Below are positions 39,473 to 48,999 of a stretch of DNA of 64,000 bases, piece after piece (position 1 is the stretch's first letter; each line of letters opens with the position of its first letter). Below the pieces are notes generated by a model. It was not told the DNA's origin. It searched no databases and worked only from the letters and a program-made list of their open reading frames with translations. Source of the DNA: Psococerastis gibbosa. Its lineage: Eukaryota > Arthropoda > Insecta > Psocodea > Psocidae. Both the position numbers and the translations under genes were made by a program. Location of the stretch: positions 14,006,855-14,070,854 of the forward strand of contig OZ020491.1 of the NCBI GenBank assembly GCA_963971405.1, written 5' to 3'.

Positions 39473-42400
39473 TTAAAGGAACGCAGGCTTCAACTGGCTC
39501 ACTTCTACCCTGCCAACCTCCACTCCCTTCAACGTCTCCAAGGATATTTGGTTCGTTCCCAAAATCTCCTTTACTCGGTAAGGCCCCTTGAACCTCGGCT
39601 GAAGCTTCGCCGATATGCTGTCCGCCTTGCTGCTGCGGGGAAAGTCTTTCTTCCAGACTAACGCCCCTTTCACCAACCTAGACGGGCGTCTTCGAAGGTT
39701 GTATACATCCGCTGACTTCGCCTTGTACTTCAGCACATGTTCGACCGCTTGCTCGTGTAGTATTTTCAATTTGTTGTTAAGGTCCGTCACATGTTCCACT
39801 TCGTCCCCCATCTGAGCATCGCCAGTGTGAGTGACTGGATTCGGATCATAGACAGGCCTGAGATGCCTACCATAAAGTAGTTGTGCCGGCGAAAAACCTG
39901 TCGCCGTATGAGGAACTGTTCTAAGGGCTCTCTCAACTATCGGCAGGTACCTGTCCCACTGCTTGTGCTTGTTTTTAGCGTAAATCGCTATACAGTTCTT
40001 AATTTGCTGGTTGACTCGCTCCACAGATCCATTCGTAAAAGGTGCATATGCTGGGGTTATGTGATGGGAAATATTCCTTTCCACACACCACAATTTAAAC
40101 GCTTTGCAAGCAAACGATGATCCTCCATCTGTGATTATCACCTCCGGACACGAATGCGCAGGAATTATATCCTTATCCCACACCTGAATGCATGCGGCCG
40201 CTGTAGCTGCTCTAATAGGCCTAATGTATACCCACTTCGACATTTGACACACTGCTACAAAAATGTACTTGTAACCGTTTGGATGCGTTGTAGGCAGTGG
40301 CCCAATTAAATCCGCATTTACCACTTGAAATGGTACACTCGCCTGGCTTCTGACCTTCATTATACCTGTTGGTCCCGATAGATCAGGTTTCTGCTGCTGG
40401 CACTTAACGCACATCCTGACATAATGCTTCACTGATTGACGCAACCTTGGCCAATAGTATGCCGTTAAAATGGCTTTCGCTGTTTTCAGTGTACCTGGGT
40501 GAGAGAAATCATCATGAAATGATCGAATGATTTTGGCTCGTTCATGAGCTTTTGCTACCCTTCTCCGGACAATTTCCTTTGTAACCGGATCTGTGATGAG
40601 TTTAAATAGAATGCCATTTTCTATGCTAAAGGCAGGATACTCATTAGGAAATTTCGAAACTCTATCCCTAAGATCTTCATACCATGAATCCTTCATATCT
40701 TCTTGACTCCCAATGACACATACCTCCGGAACTCCACTCTTCTTCCTGGTTGTTTCTTCTTCTTCTTCATACGGACACCTTGACATGTAATCACAAAGTC
40801 CATTCTGCTCACCACTAACAAATCTTACATACATCTGATACGCACTGATCTTTAGTGCCATTCTATGGAGCATCGGCGTCCCTGATTTTAGATTCTGCAA
40901 CCACTGTAAACTGCTATGGTCCGTTATAATCTCATTCTGTTTATTTGCTGGTCCGCCCAGAATGTATATTCTAAATTTTTCCAGTCCAAATATAGCTGAT
41001 AGACATTCTTTTTGTGTGACACTGTATGAACGCTCACTAGGTTTCAATGCTCTGGATGCATATGCAATAACTACCTTCCCTTCAACTTTCCTTTGAGTAA
41101 GTGCCGCTGAAATGGCTACTGCTGAAGCGTCACATCTGACTTGGAAAGGCTCCGAAAAGTCTGGCGTACCAAGAACCGGAGCTGAGCATAACGCCTCTTT
41201 TATCTTTCTAAATGCTACTGACCTTGACTCAGTCCATTGAAACTTTTGGCCTTTCTTGAGTAACTCATTGATTGGCGCGGCTAATTCTCCTAAATTCTTG
41301 ATAAATTTTCTCAAAAATTGAACACATCCTAAAAATTGTCTCACTTGACGTGGTGTTTTCGGCTCTGACCACTTTTTAATCGCTTCCACTTTCTCTGGGT
41401 CTGGCGATAGAGTATCATTACAAATGACATATCCTAAGAATTTCAAACGCTCTTGTAGAAATTTTGACTTTTTATAATTTATGATAAAATTATTTTCTCT
41501 TAACTTTGTTAGGACCTTGTCCAGTATTTCCCAATGCTCCTCTACTTTCTTCGTGTAAACACAAATATCATCTACAAAAAAAGCAATACCTTTAGTTCCA
41601 AGTGGTCTTAACACTTTACTAATGGTTTTGTGCCATTCATGAGGTACTGTACTTATGCCTAGTGGTGCTCTAGTGTACTCCCACTTTGACGAAATCGTGA
41701 AACTTGTATACTTTTGACTGTCCGGATGAATAGGGAGAGAAAAATAAGCTTCTTTTAGGTCAATCAAACTCAGAATACAAGCTCCTTGTATACCTTCAAT
41801 TACCTGATTCAGGTCCGGTGAAATACTCGTCTGTGGTCTTATTCTAGCGTTTAACGCTCTGAAGTCATTAATCAAGCGCTCTTTTTGGCGCGTATGATCA
41901 ATATACATAAAGGCTGGTGTGTTCCATTCCGAATTACTTTCTACCAGCACTCCTTGAGCCTGAAGTCTCTTGCATTCCCACTCAGCTTTCTCTTCAAGAG
42001 CAGGAGGTAGCCTATACTGTCTTATTTGCACTGGTGGTAACGTTTCATCCACGTAAATCCTTAGAACGCCCGCTTCTGTAACTCCTGATGAATTCTTAAA
42101 CCTCTCTTGCCACTCATTTAATCTGATCGCCGCTGCTTCCTTCATTGCCGGTGTTAGGCAGGGATGAGTGAAATCTGCTGGCACATACTTTTCCAAAACT
42201 TGAGAGCTTTCTGTAAATAACTTTGCCTCTTCTTCTAACTCTGCTAATCCTATCTCGTCAACTGACAATTCATTCTGCGAGCATAGCGGAATCCTTTCAG
42301 GTTCTTCATTGTTATCATCCGAATCTAGCGTAAGGACTCTGTCAGCTACCCGAATCGACGCCTTTAACTGAGTTAACGTATCCATCCCAATTATGAATGG

Positions 42401-42808
42401 GTGCCTCAGACCTTTTATAAGGCAAACAGACTGTTTGACTTTCTTTGATCCAATCTTCAGATCGACCCATGCCTTCCCTACTAACTCTGCTGTAGTATTG
42501 TCGGCTAATTTCACACTTCCAGTGCCAGGAATAACTCTGTAGCCTTTCGCCAGTAATAAACCAAACCATTTTGCTTGAATACAACTCTTTGAACAACCCG
42601 TATCGATCATTCCCGGGAATCTCGTGCCCCCTATATGAACTGAGATGAACATTCTCGCCTGCGGGCCTATGCATGACAATACAATACCATCATCCGACGG
42701 TGTTATTCTAGGTAACTCCTTAATGTATTCCGCAAAACAATCTTCTGCTGGACATGGTTCCTTAGCCATGAAGGGTTCTGACAGTGAAGAGGCCAACTCT
42801 TCCCTCAC
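39473..42808 (-). CDS. pol: Gypsy pol polyprotein (PR, RT, RNase H, integrase)
   Basis: The uninterrupted frame has 1111 codons from 42808 (a GTG, not a true start; the frame opens at about 42847). Order: aspartic protease with DTG at about 69-71; reverse transcriptase with LIDL (348-351) and FVDD (411-414, F in place of the common Y); RNase H with D560, E602 and D630; integrase zinc finger H765/H770/C800/C803; integrase core D833, D894 and E930 with exactly 35 residues between the last two; and a GPY motif near 1075. It overlaps gag in the -1 frame and is presumably made as a Gag-Pol fusion. No stop codons or missing catalytic residues. Confidence 0.95.
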   Translation of the reverse strand: MREELASSLSEPFMAKEPCPAEDCFAEYIKELPRITPSDDGIVLSCIGPQARMFISVHIGGTRFPGMIDTGCSKSCIQAKWFGLLLAKGYRVIPGTGSVKLADNTTAELVGKAWVDLKIGSKKVKQSVCLIKGLRHPFIIGMDTLTQLKASIRVADRVLTLDSDDNNEEPERIPLCSQNELSVDEIGLAELEEEAKLFTESSQVLEKYVPADFTHPCLTPAMKEAAAIRLNEWQERFKNSSGVTEAGVLRIYVDETLPPVQIRQYRLPPALEEKAEWECKRLQAQGVLVESNSEWNTPAFMYIDHTRQKERLINDFRALNARIRPQTSISPDLNQVIEGIQGACILSLIDLKEAYFSLPIHPDSQKYTSFTISSKWEYTRAPLGISTVPHEWHKTISKVLRPLGTKGIAFFVDDICVYTKKVEEHWEILDKVLTKLRENNFIINYKKSKFLQERLKFLGYVICNDTLSPDPEKVEAIKKWSEPKTPRQVRQFLGCVQFLRKFIKNLGELAAPINELLKKGQKFQWTESRSVAFRKIKEALCSAPVLGTPDFSEPFQVRCDASAVAISAALTQRKVEGKVVIAYASRALKPSERSYSVTQKECLSAIFGLEKFRIYILGGPANKQNEIITDHSSLQWLQNLKSGTPMLHRMALKISAYQMYVRFVSGEQNGLCDYMSRCPYEEEEETTRKKSGVPEVCVIGSQEDMKDSWYEDLRDRVSKFPNEYPAFSIENGILFKLITDPVTKEIVRRRVAKAHERAKIIRSFHDDFSHPGTLKTAKAILTAYYWPRLRQSVKHYVRMCVKCQQQKPDLSGPTGIMKVRSQASVPFQVVNADLIGPLPTTHPNGYKYIFVAVCQMSKWVYIRPIRAATAAACIQVWDKDIIPAHSCPEVIITDGGSSFACKAFKLWCVERNISHHITPAYAPFTNGSVERVNQQIKNCIAIYAKNKHKQWDRYLPIVERALRTVPHTATGFSPAQLLYGRHLRPVYDPNPVTHTGDAQMGDEVEHVTDLNNKLKILHEQAVEHVLKYKAKSADVYNLRRRPSRLVKGALVWKKDFPRSSKADSISAKLQPRFKGPYRVKEILGTNQISLETLKGVEVGRVEVSQLKPAFL

Positions 42809-44046
42809 TGTCCCCTCTTCCCGTTTCCCTGGTTGGCGTCCAACAACTTATCCACCTTTTCCGTCAATGCCAATATCGCGTCCTGCATTCGGTTCATCCT
42901 TTCTTCCGATGACATAGCTGATCCTCTCATGACATTTCTCCTTCGTCCTACGTCACCACAGCCATGACCATACACCACTCCTTTCTTACCACATCGTGTA
43001 CAAAACACCCCTCTGGGTTTGGGACACTCCCTGAAAAGGTGCGATGGGGATGAGCAATTGTGGCACAATAAATTCACTTCGTCTTCTTCTTCTTCATCAC
43101 TACGTTCCAGAGCAAACATTGACTGACTTGATTGGACAACTTGACTACTTCTGATAGTAGCCTCTATTGTTGAACACGCATCTTCCAGCTCTTGTAAAGA
43201 CGAAAATTGCATGAATGCTAATTGGGACTGGTAGACTGGTTGCAGATTTCCTCTCGCTATATCAATAACTACTGTAGCATCCACTTTCATGCCAAGCTTT
43301 TTGACTGATCGCCTAATATCGCTGATGAAGTCAATTGGTCGCTCTGTGATACCTTGACGTCTGCCTAATATCGCTTGTAAAGTTCTAGCCTCACCCCTGC
43401 ATGGTATGTAAGCTTGAATCAGCGCCTTCTTAGCCTTTCTCCAACTTCCCCATTGGCGCAAATGCTGCTCAAAAAACCTATCTACCGGAGCAAGCAGTAT
43501 GTCACTTATTGCTGGCCAAAATTCATCTAAATCCACTCCATGCAAAACGGCTAGTTTTTCTATTCGTTCTAAGAAATCTTCAATGTCTCCTGTTCCATCA
43601 AAGACCAACTTCCTAGCATGTGCCATGTTCAGAAAACGCATTACTTCCGGTCCCACTTGTCGTGTTAGGTCCACATTCTTGTGAAATTTCTTTACCCTCT
43701 TCTTCACTGCCGTATCACCACTGGCTCTTGATTCATCCCCGGAATCTGTACTAGACTCCTGACATCTTAGTGACCCCTTCGGTTTAGTATACCTCAAATT
43801 ACTCTCCTGTTCCACATGACCCGTTTTTTCTTTATTTTTAATACTTTTACCTTTCAGAAAACGAGTTAAGGGCAAGTCTTCATCCGAAGAGCGATGTTCC
43901 CTACTCTCGGTCTGATGAATACCCACTTGTTCGGTATTTCCATTTTTATGTTCACTGTTACCCTCTATATGCTCTTCCTCATTGTCTTTCAATTTGTTCC
44001 TATTGGCTGCTCTTTTCTCCCTTCCGGTGCCTGACTTGTCCGTCAT
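42805..44046 (-). CDS. gag: Gypsy gag protein
   Basis: It has 413 codons from a true ATG at 44046 to TGA at 42807-42805. The first 120 residues are highly charged. A capsid-like region follows (about 130-300). A zinc knuckle C328-X2-C331-X4-H336-X4-C341 is followed by a second, irregular Cys/His cluster from C349. The C-terminus is a possible coiled coil. Gag packages the element RNA into cytoplasmic particles. The frame ends inside the pol overlap. Confidence 0.92.
   Translation of the reverse strand: MTDKSGTGREKRAANRNKLKDNEEEHIEGNSEHKNGNTEQVGIHQTESREHRSSDEDLPLTRFLKGKSIKNKEKTGHVEQESNLRYTKPKGSLRCQESSTDSGDESRASGDTAVKKRVKKFHKNVDLTRQVGPEVMRFLNMAHARKLVFDGTGDIEDFLERIEKLAVLHGVDLDEFWPAISDILLAPVDRFFEQHLRQWGSWRKAKKALIQAYIPCRGEARTLQAILGRRQGITERPIDFISDIRRSVKKLGMKVDATVVIDIARGNLQPVYQSQLAFMQFSSLQELEDACSTIEATIRSSQVVQSSQSMFALERSDEEEEDEVNLLCHNCSSPSHLFRECPKPRGVFCTRCGKKGVVYGHGCGDVGRRRNVMRGSAMSSEERMNRMQDAILALTEKVDKLLDANQGNGKRGQ
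42823..42829 (-). promoter_or_regulatory. Slippery heptamer GGGAAAC for -1 frameshifting
   Basis: In the gag frame the bases read G GGA AAC, the X XXY YYZ form, 15 nt before the gag stop and inside the gag/pol overlap. Slippage by -1 would enter pol exactly. A downstream RNA structure was not folded. Confidence 0.75.
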
Positions 44047-45081
44047 TGTGAGTATGACCCTTCGTACTGGGTTAATAGCACTCTATTGCTATGTATATTT
44101 CTCAAAGGTACAAAAAAATAAAAAATAAAAAATTCGCTAACCTAATCAATTTCACATTTTAAAAGGGCTACGAAACACAACAAAATAATAACCCCAAATA
44201 GCTTCTTAGATAAAACACTGCTGCACTCCAATCAATAAGTGTCTATTCCTATAATGAAAGTCCAAAACTGACAATATTCAAAACAAAATATCCAATTAAC
44301 CAAAGATACCAGCTCTCACACAGTTCGAGCTCACGCTATCCAATCACAAATCGCTAAACCTGACTCTATAAATTCATAATTTGGCCTTTCAATCCGGGGC
44401 CACAAGTTCGAAATCCAAAGCATTATCCCTTAACTGACTTTTATCCGACACTAATTGTCCATCTTCGCTAACCCAATCTTAACATAAAGTAGAAAATTTT
44501 TTTACTAAGCAATTTAAATCCCCAGATTTGAGACAACTTACTTAATATTCCAATATAATTATAATAGTACAGTATGGGACCCAGTTCCCCTCCGCTTATC
44601 CTAAAGTTTCCAAATTTAAAACCTGCAAAGGCGAAGACAGATAACCCCATAAAAGAAAACTACCCCCACAGTAACATAATAAACCAAACATGTTTATTGA
44701 CTTACTACAAGATAGACTGGTAAAACAGTTGATATAGTATAGTATGAAAAGCATACAATATAATAATAGAAGAAACTACCTCCATAGTATCACAATAAAC
44801 CAAAAATGTCTATTGACTTACTACTGGGCACATTAGAAAAACAATTAATACCGTACTGTATTCGACGAACGCATATGATATAATAATAATAAAAAATCTA
44901 CATAGTGTCATAATAAACCAGAAATGTCTATCGAGTTACTACCTAGCACACTGAAATAACAGTTAACATAGTACTGTGTATTTTACTGAAGCATACAATA
45001 TAATAATAATAATCAAAAGGTAGGTAGGTAGGTACTCCGTGCAATGAAATATATATTAGGGTGGGTGGGTAAAATAGCTGA
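44047..45081 (-). other. Long non-coding leader of the gypsy element
   Basis: More than 1 kb separates the primer site from the gag ATG. It is AT-rich with no open frame of note and contains three tandem repeats at 44657-45012 plus a GGTA run at about 45020-45034. Such leaders usually hold packaging signals; none can be pinpointed. Confidence 0.6.
44657..45012. repeat. Three tandem repeats of about 116-121 bp in the element leader
   Basis: Units begin at about 44657, 44773 and 44894 and share 'ataataaacca', 'aatgtctat' or 'catgtttattga', 'ttactac' and the end 'gcatacaatataataat'. They have diverged from one another, unlike the LTRs. Confidence 0.75.
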
Positions 45082-45101
45082 AATTCAAAACTTGGGTGCC
45101 A
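45082..45101 (-). promoter_or_regulatory. tRNA primer-binding site
   Basis: On the minus strand TGGCACCCAAG follows the 5' LTR without a gap. It would pair with a tRNA ending CTTGGGTGCCA. The tRNA identity was not assigned. Confidence 0.75.
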
Positions 45102-46142
45102 TGTTATAATTTCTTTCTTTTCTTGTTTTTACTCCTTCTCATAAAGGCCTCCTCTCAATATACACTAGTAACTGGTACCAGTCCCTTCTTGACGGATGGA
45201 ATGTAATGCCCAGACTAACTCTTTAAGCCACTAAGGGGCCAGTCACCAGCGTGCATGAGTAGAATGCATTTTACTAGAGATCTAAGGAGCTAGCTACAAA
45301 TTTAATGAGGCCAGATATTACCTCACACAATAGGCAGCTGAAATCTCCTCTACCCTAGACAAAATACACTCTATCTCTTCTCAGGGGTTTCTTTCCAAAT
45401 AAAACCAACTATTTTACCCAGGTAAATGAAATAAAATTCTGTAATGTTACGAAAATAACCGAATAAACAAAATCAAAAGTAACCAGTGTGAAACATTATT
45501 TAGGCCTACTTAACTGCTGTAAAAGTGTAAATAGAAAGTGCGATCTCTGGTAGTCCTAAAATGTCTCAGATCAGCAATAGGTGGAAAGCGCCAAGGGTTA
45601 AGCTATTAGAATTAAGTCTGAGAAAAGATGGCCAACCAATGTAGGTAAACCCTAACCTACATGTCGAAAACAGGACTACAATGACTACCAGAGACCGCCC
45701 TCCCAACAAATCTTAATCATTAAAAATTCAAGAAAGACATACTACCGTAGATACTGTATATAGATGAATACAAAACTTGAAACCAGCGGATAGATCCTAC
45801 CTTCCGTGTTGCATACAGAATTGATTATAGGTTAGCGAATCCACATCAATCTCTTATAAAGCCAATTCCTTCCCTGGTGTTCGTGGCAGCTCCAAGTCCA
45901 ATGTTTTTTCAGTGTAAGGGTACTTAATATCTCATCCCTCTTGGCCCCGGTAAGGCCTTAAAAGCTCTCAGCCTTCCATCATTTCTTTTTAAAAATACAA
46001 ATCAAAACCAACCTCTCCTCCTTTTGCCATTTTCCTTATCTCCTGTCCTGACTTGTCTCTTCCTATGGTTCCCTTGATTTTTGTAGATGGCAGCACCTTC
46101 CGGCCACTCTTGATTTTTCCGCCTTATTTTCAATACATTACA
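45102..46142 (-). repeat. 5' LTR of the gypsy element
   Basis: It has the same 1041-bp sequence as 38346-39386. It should carry the promoter and polyadenylation signals. Confidence 0.95.
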
Positions 46143-46177
46143 GGTGTAAAGGGAGTAGTTAAACAAAACGCGTATTT

Positions 46178-47088
46178 GAAAGAAAGAAAGAAAATTGTCT
46201 TTATTTTCCATATGAGCGAATTTCGGGCCTTTCGGCCCACTCTTACAATTAACCCATAATGTTAACTTAACTAAACTAAAAGCGACCATTTCCACACCAT
46301 TTATACAACATACATACTCATAAAATAATTGTGACACGCCCTCTTAAACTTATTTAAACATTTTTCATTTCTGATTGGATCCGGTAGGGAGTTTCAAAGC
46401 CTCACCACCTGCACCGAAAAGGAAGAAGGCCTAGGATGTATGGATTGGAAATGGTAACTTATTTTTTTCTCTTGTATTCCGTGCATGGAAAGAGGATAAT
46501 GGACGGAAAAGGGGTGTAAGGTAGGGAGGTGTAAGCGTCTCAAGCACGGCACATAATGCAAACTTGCTTACTTAGTTTGGCGCGTCCAGCCCGGGGAACT
46601 TTTGGCCTCTGCCACTGCACCACGCCACCTCGGACGATCATCCGCCGCTAGCAGTTTTGGGTGCCGGTGGCGTGCACATCTACGAGCACTTGGGCCCTTC
46701 ATCTTAGTCTTGGCCTACCGGGACGCCTAGGGTGGTTGAAGGTGTCCTCGAAAACCAGCTTCGGCGTCCTCACCGCGTGTATACGGTGTACATGACCCAG
46801 CCATTGGATTCGACGCCCTTTTAGTTCTAAAATTGTATTCGGGTTTATAGTCGAATAGGGCATGTATTTTGGCATTGTGTTTAATCCTCCAGACGCCGTT
46901 CTCCCATCTACCACCGAAGATAATATGAAGCATTTTATTCTCGAAGACTCTTAATCTTTGGGCGTCCCATATGGATAGTGTCCAGGCCTCACATCCGTAC
47001 ATTAGAACAGGCCGAATTAGGATCTTGTACACGCGAACCTTTGTCGTTCTAGACAGGAGTCGAGATATTTGGACATCCCCGGGCAATT
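46178..47088 (-). pseudogene. LINE reverse-transcriptase 3' fragment with (CTTT)n tail
   Basis: Minus-strand frames read VRVYKILIRPVLMYGCEAWT and RVFENKMLHIIF, then, after a frameshift, RRIQWLGHVHRI and GRPGRPRLR, the C-terminus of a Jockey-like RT. The 3' end has a hairpin (GGGCCGAAAGGCCC), ATAAAGACAA and a CTTT tail at about 46178-46195. The same tail occurs at 61660-61700. Confidence 0.75.
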
Positions 47089-47090
47089 CA

Positions 47091-47530
47091 TTGGTGGTTA
47101 CCTCTCAGTGCATATTCCTGAAACAATTGAGAAGTTAAATTAATATTCATAATACTCTCCTTACTAACTTTGTAAAATGTACTGTCAATTATGGTACAAA
47201 TTATGAAATGAAATGCGATGGCGTGAGCCGAAACCTGTCGTGTATTTTATGATTATAACGTAAAACTACCATTGAAATTAAATCTGGTCCCAAATTGGAG
47301 CGAACAGAATCCATGTGGACGAGATGATTGCCCGACCAAAAAGGTTACGTTCTGACCTGCTCATATTCTAGCTCTTATTTGTCGTGACGAAGGTTCTCAC
47401 TTTTCAGCAAGAGTAGGTAATGTGAACACCATATTGACATGGCAGAGTATTGAGCTTGAGTGCTGGAAGTGTTTGGATCGAATCCTTGATCTCCTGCACT
47501 TTTCCTTCCAGTGTGACACCTCGTCATATA
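47091..47530 (+). repeat. Dispersed repeat R3, partial copy
   Basis: It starts at 'cattggtggttacctctcag' and follows 38080-38340 through 'aaaaaggttacgttctga', then extends ('gtttggatcgaatccttgat') in common with 48895-48960. Confidence 0.6.
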
Positions 47531-47571
47531 TTTTAATTAAAAATGCTACACTAAATGAATAAAATATATTC

Positions 47572-47712
47572 TTGACTTTTTTTCGTTCTATTACTAAGTC
47601 AATATAGCTGAGTTGGGGCTACAAAGCCCTCACTTACAATAAAAAAGGAACACTCGGGACCGCCTGCTTTACATGCCCTCCGAAGCATGGCCAGAAAATG
47701 TAGCAAGTGTTG
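47572..47712 (-). repeat. tRNA-derived SINE, 3' part
   Basis: This is the complement of the SINE body from 'acattttctggccatgcttc' to the tail, with the head replaced by unrelated sequence after 47712. Confidence 0.7.
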
Positions 47713-47954
47713 AACAGCGCAATTACTACCATCCGGTCCTCGTTGCTCCCTCCTAAGTCAGCCAATTAAAGTTGTATTTTGGTGAAATTTTAATATTTTG
47801 TGCATAAAATGTTAAACTTTGTGAATCATTCATTTATTTACAACAAGTGTCTACCTGATAAATTTATTAATATTACAAACATTGAAACAGAACATATGGC
47901 GAGACTATGTATAAGAGAATTGACATTCAAAACAATTAGAACGAATCCTTAAAG

Positions 47955-48219
47955 TTAAACCTAGCCATTGACTAGGGCTCCAATCGGGCTCGCGCCAAGC
48001 CAAATGACGCGTCTTGTTCCGTTTGGCGTTAGCGCCATTTAGAGGGGTCATTCACGACTACGCTGAACCAGTCGCTCTAAATCTTTCACATTGTACAGTG
48101 TCACGATATGGAAGAAGTCGTGAATGACCCCTCTAAATGGCGCTAACGCCAAATGGAAGAGGACGCGCCATTTGGCTTGGCGCGAGTCCGTTTGGAGCCC
48201 TCGTGAATGGCCAGCTTAA
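47955..48219. mobile_element. TTAA-flanked palindromic MITE, shorter copy
   Basis: TTAA stands at both ends (47955-47958, 48216-48219), with the GCCATT...GGGCTCCAA arms of the 19530-19845 family and a shorter loop. Confidence 0.75.
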
Positions 48220-48289
48220 CGCTGAGCCACTGCACAGTTAAGTACATACAGTAGTTAATAATAATAATTCATACATTATGCGTATATCT

Positions 48290-48960
48290 TTGATTTTTGT
48301 TAATATATTATCAAACCGTTTCAGTGATAATTGCCATATCCACCGAATATTTCATGAATTATAGTTTTTTTTTCGTAGTTTTTAAGAAAGTAAGCATGTC
48401 AAAAGATACGATTGAAAAGGAAGCGTCCAAACGTACAAAAAGTTCTTAGTGTCTTACCCGTCCAATGCTAAAACTGCTAAAAGAAATAGGCTAACTTACT
48501 GCAGTCTGCATGTGTAGTATTAAATCTTATGAAGTTTCTATTTCGACATCTCTGGACAATTGGTTATCCCTCAGTGCATATTCCTGAAACAATTGAAAAG
48601 TTAAATTAATATACATAATAGTCTCCTTATGTGTAACTGCAAACGAAGAACCAGTAGAATCCGGGCTGATGGGCCGTGGTCGAAATGAAAGTGAACTTCC
48701 AAACGTTTCGAATGAATCTTGCTACGGAGCCACCGAGGTACAACATTCGAAGTCTAACGCAGCGCCACTGAAGATGCACCGCAGATGTTGACGAAACGTT
48801 TGGAAGTTCACTTTCATTTCGACCACGGCCCATCAGTCCGGATTCTACTGGTTCTTCGGTCTCATTATTAACTTTGTAAAATTTACTGCCAATCATGAAC
48901 GCCATATTAACATGGCAGAGGATTGAGTGCTGGAAGGTTTGGATCGAATCCTTGATCTGC
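48290..48960 (+). repeat. Dispersed repeat R3, copy split by a palindrome
   Basis: It is similar in order to 37820-38160. The 48644-48858 palindrome is inserted between 'agtctcctta' and 'ttaactttgt', which are contiguous in the other copies. Confidence 0.6.
48644..48858. mobile_element. Fold-back insertion with 66-bp arms
   Basis: CGAAGAACCAGTAGAATCCG through 'ccaaacgtttcg' pairs with its complement at about 48790-48858, with one or two mismatches. The loop is about 85 bp. It interrupts R3. Confidence 0.8.
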
Positions 48961-48999
48961 ACTTTTTCTTCGACTGGGACAGCTCGTAATTGATTTTAA

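Larger units (their letters stand above)
38346..46142 (-). mobile_element. Complete Ty3/gypsy LTR retrotransposon
   Basis: The 7797-bp element is in minus orientation: 5' LTR 46142-45102, primer site, long leader, gag 44046-42805, pol 42808-39473, polypurine tract, 3' LTR 39386-38346. The LTRs are each 1041 bp and I saw no difference between them when reading side by side, pointing to recent insertion. The GGTG duplication is 4 bp. PR-RT-RNaseH-IN order places it in Ty3/gypsy (Metaviridae). No env-like frame and no chromodomain were seen. All key catalytic residues are intact, so it could be active. Confidence 0.95.

Noticed and set aside
42342..42674. 110-codon frame antiparallel or out of phase within pol
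   Set aside because: It is a shadow of pol in another frame on the same strand.
44657..45012. CRISPR-like array
   Set aside because: These are diverged contiguous tandem repeats in a eukaryotic retroelement leader, with no spacers.
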